Source: CAYJEQ01 sp964370185
Lineage (GTDB): Bacteria > Bacillota > Clostridia > Oscillospirales > Ruminococcaceae
Assembly: GCA_964370185.1 (NCBI GenBank)
Contig: CAYJIJ010000023.1
Location: forward strand, 1 to 33,844
Direction: 5' to 3'
Length of the DNA stretch: 33,844 bases
The translations under genes and the position numbers were made by a program. Shown in pieces: positions 24,216-31,060 of this stretch. The stretch's first letter is position 1; each line of letters starts with the position of its first letter. Below the pieces are notes generated by a model, which saw nothing but the letters and a program-made list of their open reading frames with translations, searched no databases and was not told the origin of the DNA.

Positions 24216-24701
24216 ATGCGAGAATCAGTAGACGTACTGGTTGATAAGTATAAGAATAATTTATTTGGAATTGCGTTTAATATCTGTAAAAATATGCAGG
24301 ATTCCGAAGATATTGTTCAAGATACTTTCATTGGTTATTTAACAACAAAAAAAGATTTTGAAACATTGGAGCATATTCGTGCATGGTTGATACGAGTTAC
24401 TATAAACAAAGCTAAGAATAAAAATATCAGCTTTTTCAGGCGAAATACAGTACCGCTTGAAAATTATATGGAAGCACTTACTTTTGTTTCAGAAGAATCT
24501 TCAGAATTATTTGTGACTGTAATGAATTTGCCCGAAAAATATAGAGTGGTGATACATCTTTTTTATTATGAAGATTACTCCATAAAAGAAATTGCAGATA
24601 TTTTAAAACTTTCGCAAAGCAATGTAAAGGTTAGACTATCACGAGGAAGAATGCTACTTAAAAACATATTACGGCAGGAGGTATGGGAAGATGACGAATA
24701 A
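24216..24701 (+). CDS. ECF-type RNA polymerase sigma factor
   Basis: A 161-residue sigma-70 family protein with only regions 2 and 4. Region 2 runs from NLFGIAFNICKNMQDSEDIVQDTFIGYL (~17-44) to the HIRAWLIRVTINKAKN segment (~55-70). Region 4 is LPEKYRVVIHLFYYEDYSIKEIADILKLS with the recognition helix SQSNVKVRLSRGRMLLK (~126-142). AAAGGAGG precedes the ATG. Its last 11 bases overlap the start of the next gene, which encodes a single-pass membrane protein, the usual sigma/anti-sigma arrangement. Codon use looks more A/T-rich than in the neighbouring lepA, which could reflect lower expression or acquisition. Confidence 0.9.
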   Translation: MRESVDVLVDKYKNNLFGIAFNICKNMQDSEDIVQDTFIGYLTTKKDFETLEHIRAWLIRVTINKAKNKNISFFRRNTVPLENYMEALTFVSEESSELFVTVMNLPEKYRVVIHLFYYEDYSIKEIADILKLSQSNVKVRLSRGRMLLKNILRQEVWEDDE

Positions 24702-25266
24702 AGAGAAATATAAACAGGCATTTTCTACTATTCATATCTCTGCAGATTTTTCTTTGGAGGTGAATGAAATGGCAACTACAAGTAAAAAAATGAAACTAAA
24801 TAAATTATGGGCAGGTGTTGCTGCTTGCGTACTTTTTGTTGGCAGTGCAACTGCTGTCTATGCCGCAGATATTGGTGGAATTCAGCAAATTATTCAGCTA
24901 TGGTTACAAGGTGAGCAGACTGATGTTACAATCGAATTTGATGGCAATGGTAATTATGAGATGGATTATGTTGATGCTGAAGGAAATGAGACGCAGCAAG
25001 GTGGCGGTGGTATTGCCTATGACAAGGATGGCAATGAGCGTCCACTGACGGAAGAAGAGCTTTTGGAAAAAATGAATTTGCCCGAGGTTGAGTATAAAGA
25101 CGATGGCACGGCGTGGGTCTATTGGTATAATCAAAAAATTGATATTACCGATAAGTTTGAAGATGGTGTGTGTTATGTTGAGCTTGTAAACGATAATGAA
25201 ATATTGTATATGACTATAACAGAAAATGGCTATTCTGCAAGTCCCAACGGATTTTTAGCCCCTTAA
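24691..25266 (+). CDS. Membrane-anchored anti-sigma-like partner of the ECF sigma factor
   Basis: A 191-residue predicted single-pass protein. A ~30-residue cytoplasmic part contains YKQAFSTIHISADF, a short segment I associate with Firmicute anti-sigma proteins. A transmembrane helix follows (LWAGVAACVLFVGSATAVYA, ~42-61), then an extracytoplasmic domain (~62-191) of acidic, Gly-rich sequence with aromatic-ended strands. It overlaps the sigma gene by 11 bp, implying translational coupling. Sequestration of the sigma factor at the membrane is the probable role, but no zinc-binding ZAS motif (HxxxCxxC) is visible, so the mechanism would differ from the classic class. Confidence 0.72.
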   Translation: MTNKEKYKQAFSTIHISADFSLEVNEMATTSKKMKLNKLWAGVAACVLFVGSATAVYAADIGGIQQIIQLWLQGEQTDVTIEFDGNGNYEMDYVDAEGNETQQGGGGIAYDKDGNERPLTEEELLEKMNLPEVEYKDDGTAWVYWYNQKIDITDKFEDGVCYVELVNDNEILYMTITENGYSASPNGFLAP

Positions 25267-25271
25267 TATCT

Positions 25272-25409
25272 TTAGTCAATATAAAAAGGTTGAGGCACAA
25301 TAAATCTGCAATATTCTCTTAGAATATCCGTCTCCTGCTCCCTTAAAGACTCATTTGCAGGCAGATGCTCGTGGCTATCTATCACTATTATTCCATTTAA
25401 ATATTCAAG
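25272..25409 (-). pseudogene. Remnant of an amidohydrolase-like gene
   Basis: On the minus strand a 45-codon frame without its own good start reads GIIVIDSHEHLPANESLREQ and continues DILREYCRFIVPQPFYID before a stop. The IDSHEHLP word is the usual beta-strand-1 metal motif (D-x-H-x-H) at the N-terminus of amidohydrolase-superfamily enzymes. Real members run to ~280 residues or more, and nothing of the remainder follows. It is short enough to be coincidence, but the motif plus its downstream context supports a deletion remnant. Confidence 0.45.
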
Positions 25410-25467
25410 TTATTATTTCGCTATTTTAAAGCGACCAATTCACAAATTTAATACACTATTTATAAAA

Positions 25468-25503
25468 ATATCCTCCGCAGTAGCGGAGGATATTTTTATA
25501 AAA
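25468..25503. terminator. Bidirectional terminator hairpin
   Basis: TAAAAATATCCTCCGC pairs with GCGGAGGATATTTTTA across the loop AGTA, a 16-bp perfect stem with T runs usable on both strands. It lies between converging transcription units. Confidence 0.8.
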
Positions 25504-25577
25504 TCTAATGTTTTACAAAGCTTATAATTAGTGTGCTCCATATACTTTGTGCTAAATGGCTATATGAAGACTTTGTG

Positions 25578-25844
25578 TCATTTATCTAATTTTTCTTGTT
25601 CAATAAATAATTTGTAAATCATGAAAAAGTAGGAAAAAAGAGCTATAATCCCAATAAATGGAGCTTTGCTTTTTAGCTTACTACTAAATCTTATCCCCAA
25701 ATACATGCCTGCAAAGGATAAGCATATTTTCATAATTGTAAAATCCACAAGACTGAACTTTCCCACTTTCCCCATAACGGACTTGACTAAATAATTAAAA
25801 TTATCTCCAATTTTATTTATACAATTACAATTATCCATCATCAT
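25578..25844 (-). CDS. Small membrane protein (family often annotated 'permease of phosphate ABC transporter')
   Basis: An 88-residue protein with two hydrophobic helices (~36-52 and ~65-83) and a FSLVDFTIMKICLSFAGMYLG segment resembling small Clostridial membrane proteins that databases label, probably wrongly, as a phosphate ABC permease. Its ATG overlaps the end of the Crp/Fnr gene by four bases, so they are translated together. Function is unknown. Confidence 0.6.
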   Translation of the reverse strand: MMMDNCNCINKIGDNFNYLVKSVMGKVGKFSLVDFTIMKICLSFAGMYLGIRFSSKLKSKAPFIGIIALFSYFFMIYKLFIEQEKLDK

Positions 25845-26518
25845 TCCTCCAAATAAAGGTTTAATTTACCCATATCGGTAACATAGAAAAATCCATCTTC
25901 TTTACATATTATGTTTTCCTCTGCAAGCATTGCGAAAATATTGCTAACTGTAACACGGCTTGCATTCACCATCCCTGCAACATCCTGATGGGTAAATTTC
26001 ACATTGATTTTTGTTTTGCCATCTTTTTCTCTTCCATACTGTCCGCATAGATTTAAAAGCACCCTATACACACGCTTAAGCGATTGGTCAAAGGATAGCT
26101 CTGCAATCTCTTGCACGAATACAGAAATTTTCCTTGCCATAAATTCTATAAAAGCTAAGTTTAGCTCCCAATTTTCTGAAAGCACTTTTTTTACATGCTC
26201 TATTGGAATTTCATAAATCAGGCAGTCCACAAGTGCAATTGCGGTAGAAAAATACCCCCTGCCTAAAAACGAGGAGCTTTCACAGCAGATTGCGCCTTTT
26301 TCAGCTATATAGAGCTGTTTTTCCCCGCCGTTTAGGTCAAATGTGGTGATTTTTGCCCTGCCCTGTGCCATGATGAATATACTATCATATATTTCACCTT
26401 GATGAAATACTGTGCTTTTTTTATTGTATTTTTTAGGTGTAAAACCCCTGTATATTGGCTCCCATATATTTATGTCGCAGGAAAGCCACGGTGAAGATGT
26501 TTTATCAAAATTATTCAT
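25841..26518 (-). CDS. Crp/Fnr family transcriptional regulator
   Basis: A 225-residue activator or repressor: an N-terminal cyclic-nucleotide-binding-type beta-barrel (~30-120; VFHQGEIYDSIFIMAQGRAKI), a long dimer helix (~125-155), and a winged HTH TQDVAGMVNASRVTVSNIF-type motif (~178-200; in the text HQDVAGMVNASRVTVSNI). The cNMP phosphate cassette (GE-xx-RxA) is not intact, so cAMP is unlikely to be the ligand. A Cys-Cys pair (AICCESSS, ~79) stands where a redox- or metal-responsive site could be, but there is no FNR-like four-Cys cluster. It is divergent from the PLP enzyme gene, across the palindrome at 26607-26620, so it probably controls that gene and itself. Confidence 0.88.
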   Translation of the reverse strand: MNNFDKTSSPWLSCDINIWEPIYRGFTPKKYNKKSTVFHQGEIYDSIFIMAQGRAKITTFDLNGGEKQLYIAEKGAICCESSSFLGRGYFSTAIALVDCLIYEIPIEHVKKVLSENWELNLAFIEFMARKISVFVQEIAELSFDQSLKRVYRVLLNLCGQYGREKDGKTKINVKFTHQDVAGMVNASRVTVSNIFAMLAEENIICKEDGFFYVTDMGKLNLYLEE

Positions 26519-26547
26519 AAATCCTCCCGAAACTTTTTAATAAGTTT

Positions 26548-26646
26548 ATTATACAACATTTTACAGTTTTGTGCTATACTTTAAAAATAAAAAAATACCT
26601 AAAAATGTAAAACACTTTACTGATAATTTGTTTAAACAATTATAAA
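26548..26646. promoter_or_regulatory. Divergent promoter region with Crp/Fnr-type palindromes
   Basis: The palindrome GTAAA-ACAC-TTTAC (26607-26620) is centred ~40 bp before the position expected for a start site downstream of TATAAA (26641-26646), the class II activator position for the rightward gene. A second palindrome TTGTTTAAACAA (26628-26639) lies next to it. Leftward, TATAAT (26553-26548, minus) has no good -35, in line with regulator-dependent transcription. Confidence 0.5.
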
Positions 26647-26683
26647 CTTACCTTAATAAATTACATAATGGGAGGGTTAAATC

Positions 26684-27931
26684 ATGGGGGTTAATTGGGA
26701 AAAAATAAGAAAAGAAGAGTGGCCTGTACTTGAAACGATGACATTCTTAGATGCTGCTTGTGTAAGTTTTGCTCCGCAGAGGACTGTTAGAGCGTTAAAA
26801 GATTTTGCGGATTTTTCTGCACGGCAGGACGAAATAAATTCAAGTGCACATCATATTGCAATGGACGAAAAGAGAAATAAGGCTTATGAGGAAGGTGCGA
26901 AGCTTTTAAATGCAGATATTGAAGAAATTGCGGTAGTTGAAAGTACTTCGCATGGCCTTAATATAGCTGCTTGTGGAATAGAGCTTTTGCCGGGGGATAA
27001 TATTGTCACCACCAACTTAGAGTTTATACAAGTTGCACTGCCTTGGTGCATGATGCGTCAAAGACAGGAGCTCGATATAAGAGTAGCAAAAACTGCCGAT
27101 TCAAGCTTTACTGTGGCGGATTTTGCCAAACATTGTGACGAAAAAACTAAAATCCTGCTACTTTCCACAGTAGAATGGTGCAATGGTTGGAGGATGAATT
27201 TAAAGGAAATCGGTGCTTTTTGTAAAGAGCGTGGCATTATGTTTGTAGTGGATGCTGTGCAGGAGCTCGGTATAGATAAAATTGATACAAAAGATTGCCA
27301 TATAGACATACTTGTAGCAGGAGGCCATAAATGGCTTAACTCTCCATTTGGTGCAGGTATTATGTATGTAAATAAAGAAACTATGCCTAAAATAAAACCC
27401 TCTTACTATGGTTACCTAAATACAGAAGTGCCAGAAGAGGGCTGGGGCGCTTATTGGGAAAATCCTGCCGCACCACCAGTTAATGACTGGAAATTCCCTA
27501 TGACTGCAAGGCGTTTTGAAATTGGAGGAACCTCAAATTATCCTGGAACAATAGCTCTGGGTGAAACGCTGGGTCTTGTAAATGAAATTGGGATAGAAAA
27601 TATTGAAGCTAAAGTATTTAACCTTGCTGAGTACTGCATGGATAAAATAGAGGAAATCGGCGGTACGCTAATCACTCAGAGGGGCAAGGGTAAACATGCA
27701 GGTATTGTTATAGCAAGGCTGTACGAAGACCTTGACACCGACAGGGAAATACTTCGCAATCTTCATGCAAGCGGAATAATGATTGCACAGAGATTTACCG
27801 ATTATGTGGGTGGCTTTAGAATTTCCTGTACATATTTTAACAACGAGGGCGATATTGAAAACCTCGTGAAAGCCTTTGAAAAAGAAATTGCAAGAATAGG
27901 CAGAAAACCCGACTATATTAAAAAATGGTAG
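26684..27931 (+). CDS. Class V aminotransferase-fold PLP enzyme (cysteine desulfurase/epimerase-like)
   Basis: A 415-residue cytoplasmic PLP enzyme. FLDAACVSFAP opens the fold, VVESTSHGLNIAA (~84-96) contacts PLP, VDAVQELGIDKID (~191-203) carries the PLP-binding Asp and Gln, and the Schiff-base lysine is K216 in GGHKWLNSPFGAG. It is closest in wording to the SufS/isopenicillin-N-epimerase-like branch; the mobile-loop Cys that cysteine desulfurases need is not obvious in the C-terminal third, where HASGIMIAQRF stands instead. A cysteine or selenocysteine lyase, epimerase or aminotransferase activity is therefore open. GGGAGGG lies about 8 nt before the ATG. It is controlled from the divergent Crp/Fnr region and followed by a hairpin and a racemase-family gene. 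Confidence 0.85.
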   Translation: MGVNWEKIRKEEWPVLETMTFLDAACVSFAPQRTVRALKDFADFSARQDEINSSAHHIAMDEKRNKAYEEGAKLLNADIEEIAVVESTSHGLNIAACGIELLPGDNIVTTNLEFIQVALPWCMMRQRQELDIRVAKTADSSFTVADFAKHCDEKTKILLLSTVEWCNGWRMNLKEIGAFCKERGIMFVVDAVQELGIDKIDTKDCHIDILVAGGHKWLNSPFGAGIMYVNKETMPKIKPSYYGYLNTEVPEEGWGAYWENPAAPPVNDWKFPMTARRFEIGGTSNYPGTIALGETLGLVNEIGIENIEAKVFNLAEYCMDKIEEIGGTLITQRGKGKHAGIVIARLYEDLDTDREILRNLHASGIMIAQRFTDYVGGFRISCTYFNNEGDIENLVKAFEKEIARIGRKPDYIKKW

Positions 27932-28087
27932 CCCGAATTATTTATACCTTAGAATGAGCTAATTGTATTAGATAAGATGTTTATTTGCTCATGTAAGGCG
28001 ATAAGTGAAGGCGAAAAATTGCCCCAAAAATGCTTTTATCGGCTGTGTGTGCGGATTACAGGGATTACCCAAGGCGATGATTTATAA

Positions 28088-28122
28088 TTTACACTCCACC
28101 GCCGTATGCGGTGGAGTGTAAA
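28088..28122. terminator. Strong hairpin after the PLP enzyme gene
   Basis: TTTACACTCCACCGC (28088-28102), loop CGTAT, and its perfect complement (28108-28122). A 15-bp stem whose outer arms are T/A-rich; on the + strand A rather than T follows, so termination would rely on the stem's own terminal A-U pairs. Confidence 0.55.
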
Positions 28123-28177
28123 AAAAATTGTGAAGTTTAGATTTTTCTACCACCCTTAAAAGAAAAGAGGTCATGTG

Positions 28178-28885
28178 ATGAAAATTGAAACGGGCAAACC
28201 CTTTTATGGGCAGAATGTTGGGATTTTGGTTTTTTCCACAATTACTCCACGCATACCTGGGGATGCGGGCAATGCCGCCACTTTCGACTTCCCAGTGAGA
28301 TATGAGGTTGTAAAGGGTGGGTTTGCCGATTTAATAGAGGGGGGAGAAGAGATAAAAAATAATCTTCTCATCGCTTGTAATAATTTATCCGATTTAGGGG
28401 TAAAAGCCATTGTGGGTGACTGCGGTTTGATGAGCCTTTACCAAAATGAGCTTTCAAAAACCATACCCGTTGCCGCTTCCTCGCTCTGCCAAATTCCGAT
28501 GATTTGGGAGATTATTTCACACAGAGGCAGTATAGGGGTGCTCACAGGACATTCCGAGCTTTTAAGTGAGAAACATCTTCTAAATTCTGGTTGGCGCAAG
28601 GATATAAAATTAGCTGTGCAAGGGCTCGAGGACGAGCCGCATTTTAGAGAAATTGTCATTGAGGGTGGACTTGATTTAGATGTGGAGCTCATGGAGCGAG
28701 ATATAATAAATGCCACCGCTAAACTAACCCGAAAAAATACCGATTTAAGTGCTATTGTATTTGAATGCAGTAATATTGCAAGCTTTTCAAAGAAGATTTT
28801 TGATAAATTTGGCATACCAGTCTTTGATGTGGTGTCCGCCGCTAATTTGCTTGAGTATTCTGTTAATCCGAAGGTGTATTTTTAG
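28178..28885 (+). CDS. Aspartate/glutamate racemase superfamily protein
   Basis: A 235-residue cytoplasmic protein with the cofactor-independent two-cysteine racemase fold. The two catalytic-type cysteines are C82 in VGDCGLM and C197 in FECSNIA, and the N-terminal strand is VGILVFSTITPRIPGDAGN. Family members racemise Asp or Glu, or act as maleate isomerases, hydantoin racemases or decarboxylases. The PGDAGNAATFDFPV word separates it from glutamate racemase MurI. ATG 28178 is preferred because AGAGG lies 7 nt upstream; the adjoining GTG at 28175 is too close. It follows the PLP enzyme by ~246 bp and may share a physiological role in amino-acid stereochemistry. Confidence 0.82.
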   Translation: MKIETGKPFYGQNVGILVFSTITPRIPGDAGNAATFDFPVRYEVVKGGFADLIEGGEEIKNNLLIACNNLSDLGVKAIVGDCGLMSLYQNELSKTIPVAASSLCQIPMIWEIISHRGSIGVLTGHSELLSEKHLLNSGWRKDIKLAVQGLEDEPHFREIVIEGGLDLDVELMERDIINATAKLTRKNTDLSAIVFECSNIASFSKKIFDKFGIPVFDVVSAANLLEYSVNPKVYF

Positions 28886-28920
28886 CTTTTAAATATGATA
28901 ATTGCCTCGCTTAATATAAA

Positions 28921-28963
28921 AATTATGCCATTACCTTGCTACAAGCAGAGTAATGGCATAATT
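28921..28963. terminator. Hairpin T1 between converging genes (related to T3)
   Basis: AATTATGCCATTAC (28921-28934) and GTAATGGCATAATT (28950-28963) form a perfect 14-bp stem. The sequence is related to the hairpin at 29127-29167. Confidence 0.65.
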
Positions 28964-28989
28964 TATACTGTCACAAAATCCACAAACTC

Positions 28990-29020
28990 AAAAATCTCTG
29001 CTGTATTGGCAGAGATTTTT
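28990..29020. terminator. Hairpin T2, rho-independent type
   Basis: AAAAATCTCTGC (28990-29001), loop TGTATTG, GCAGAGATTTTT (29009-29020). A 12-bp stem ending in a T run. Confidence 0.7.
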
Positions 29021-29126
29021 GCTTGCAGTGTCACTGAAAACATGCAAATTACGCGTATGTAGCATCGCATTATTCTCTTATTTACAAGCTTAGTTCCTTG
29101 CCCCACAAATTTTTTGAACACATCAG

Positions 29127-29170
29127 ATTATGCCAGTACCCTGCTCCACACAAGGTACTGGCATAATTTT
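29127..29170. terminator. Hairpin T3 after the ABC exporter operon (related to T1)
   Basis: ATTATGCCAGTACC (29127-29140) and GGTACTGGCATAAT (29154-29167), followed by a T run. Compared with T1, a T-to-G change in the left arm is matched by A-to-C in the right arm. Confidence 0.65.
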
Positions 29171-29206
29171 ATCAATATAGATGCTTTTAGTGTTGCTTTA
29201 GGTTGT

Positions 29207-31060
29207 CTATCCTGCATTTTCAAACTGGGAATTATACAGCTCCGCATAAAATCCATTCGCCTTTAAAAGTTCATCATGGCTACCGGTTTCTATCACATCC
29301 CCATCCTTCATAACCAAAATTAGGTCGGAATTTTTGATTGTGGATAGTCTGTGCGCTATTACGAAAGAGGTGCGGTTTTGCATGAGCTCATCCATTGCTT
29401 TTTGTATGAGAAGCTCGGTTCTTGTGTCTATCGAAGAGGTGGCTTCATCGAGTATTAGCATTGGTTTATCGGCAATCATTGCCCTTGCAATTGTAATTTG
29501 CTGTCTCTGCCCTTGGGAAAGCTCTAATTTGTCGTTTAGCACTGTGTCGAAACCTTGCTCAAGTGTCTTCACAAAATGGTGAAGTCCCACCGCTTTAGTC
29601 GCACGCCTCAGCTCTTCCTCGGTCACATTTTTTGAAGCGTAGATGAGGTTTTCCCTCAGTGTGCCCTCAAATATCCATGTGTCCTGAAGTACCATGCTGA
29701 ATTTAGAGTGCACTTCCTCACGCTTTACCTCTTTGGTGGATATGCCGTCTATCAGTATGTCCCCTGAATTTATCTCGTAAAAACGCATTAACAGATTTAC
29801 CATTGTGGTCTTACCAGCACCCGTTGGGCCTACTATCGCAATTTTTTGTCCCTTTTTCGCCGTGGCGCTGAAATCTTTGATTATCACTTTGTCTTCATCG
29901 TATCCAAAGCGTACATTTTTAAATTCTACATTGCCCTCAACTTCGTCGATTACCCTGTTCTTTTCGCTTTCATCAATCATCTCTTTTTCGTCTAAGAATT
30001 CAAATACTCTCTCAGACGCCGCAAGACCCGATTGCAAATTCTGCATAGCCTGTGCTATCTGTCCAAGCGGCTGGGTGAAAAGTCTGATATATACCATGAA
30101 TGCCACGATAACACCGAAGTTTATACTGCCATTAATTGCGAGAAGTGCTCCCACGATACAAACCGAAACATATCCAAAGTTTCCAATAAACATCATCATT
30201 GGCATCATAAGCCCCGAAAGCGCCTGCGCTTTAAAGGCGCTGTTTTTCAGCTCTGAGTTTATCGAGCTAAATATATCAATAGCCTTTTCTTCTCCATTAT
30301 ACGCTTTTACAACAGTGTGCCCAGCATACATTTCTTCTATATGTCCATTAATCTGCCCCAAATGTTTTTGCTGATTTTTAAAGTACTTTTGTGAGGTGCG
30401 CATCACAAGCATCATAAAGACAAACCCGACTATAGTCGAGAGTATTGCGGTGGCTGTCAGTGTTAAATTAGTAGCTGCCATCATAACTACCGAGCCCACT
30501 ATAAGCGTAACCGAAGATATAAATGTACCCACCGATTGCGAAAGTGTTTGCCCTATTGTGTCGACATCATTTGTCACCCTTGAGAGAACATCCCCTTTAG
30601 AATTCTTTGAAAAATAGCTCATTGGCAAGTGGTTTATTTTATCCGAAATATTACTGCGCAAATTCTTAGCAGTTGCCATCATCACTGAGGAAATCATAAG
30701 CCCCTGTGTTATCGAAAATATATAACTAAGGGCGTAGAATACCGCAAGTGCCATACCTATTCCAAACACTGCCCCCATGTCAATGCCTGCACTACCCATC
30801 ATGCCCGTGGTAATTTCGTCCGTGAGCATGCTGAGCCTACTTGGGCCTGCGAGTGTCATTATCGAGCCAGCCATAGCAAAACATACAGCAATTATCATAA
30901 ATGCTCTTTGTTTTCTAATATAGGCAAATAGCTTTTTCATTGTAAGCTTCATATCCTTAGCTTTTTCGCCGCCGCCCATGCCGCCACCCGGACCACCTGG
31001 GCCTCTGCCCTGTCTTTTGTTTTTTTCGTTAGAGCCAAGTTCATATTCATTTTTACGCAT
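29207..31060 (-). CDS. ABC exporter half, TMD-NBD fusion (catalytic-Glu subunit of a heterodimer)
   Basis: A 617-residue multidrug-type ABC half-transporter. It opens with a Gly-rich, charged cytoplasmic tail (RGPGGPGGGMGGGEK, ~19-33), then six transmembrane helices (~50-345), then the NBD with Walker A GPTGAGKTT (~411), signature ELSQGQRQQ (~513) and Walker B LILDEATSSIDTRTE with intact catalytic Glu. The LSQGQ signature, in place of LSGGQ, is the version seen opposite the degenerate site in heterodimeric exporters. Its ATG overlaps the preceding ABC gene by 8 bp. Together they form an LmrCD/BmrCD/TM287-288-type pump; the substrate is unknown. GGAGGAACTG lies shortly before the start. Confidence 0.92.
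   Translation of the reverse strand: MRKNEYELGSNEKNKRQGRGPGGPGGGMGGGEKAKDMKLTMKKLFAYIRKQRAFMIIAVCFAMAGSIMTLAGPSRLSMLTDEITTGMMGSAGIDMGAVFGIGMALAVFYALSYIFSITQGLMISSVMMATAKNLRSNISDKINHLPMSYFSKNSKGDVLSRVTNDVDTIGQTLSQSVGTFISSVTLIVGSVVMMAATNLTLTATAILSTIVGFVFMMLVMRTSQKYFKNQQKHLGQINGHIEEMYAGHTVVKAYNGEEKAIDIFSSINSELKNSAFKAQALSGLMMPMMMFIGNFGYVSVCIVGALLAINGSINFGVIVAFMVYIRLFTQPLGQIAQAMQNLQSGLAASERVFEFLDEKEMIDESEKNRVIDEVEGNVEFKNVRFGYDEDKVIIKDFSATAKKGQKIAIVGPTGAGKTTMVNLLMRFYEINSGDILIDGISTKEVKREEVHSKFSMVLQDTWIFEGTLRENLIYASKNVTEEELRRATKAVGLHHFVKTLEQGFDTVLNDKLELSQGQRQQITIARAMIADKPMLILDEATSSIDTRTELLIQKAMDELMQNRTSFVIAHRLSTIKNSDLILVMKDGDVIETGSHDELLKANGFYAELYNSQFENAG

Larger units (their letters stand above)
25267..25577. 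other. Spacer with an amidohydrolase remnant and a terminator
   Basis: It contains the remnant at 25272-25409 and the terminator at 25474-25501. The 60 bp between them show nothing recognisable. Confidence 0.5.
28886..29206. other. Gene-free converging region with three terminator-like hairpins
   Basis: Three stems (T1-T3) lie in 321 bp. The ~105 bp between T2 and T3 give a short minus-strand frame with no recognisable motif. Nothing else is seen. Confidence 0.55.

Noticed and set aside
29021..29126. Short minus-strand frame between hairpins T2 and T3
   Set aside because: No start or motif; could be a remnant, but nothing identifies it.
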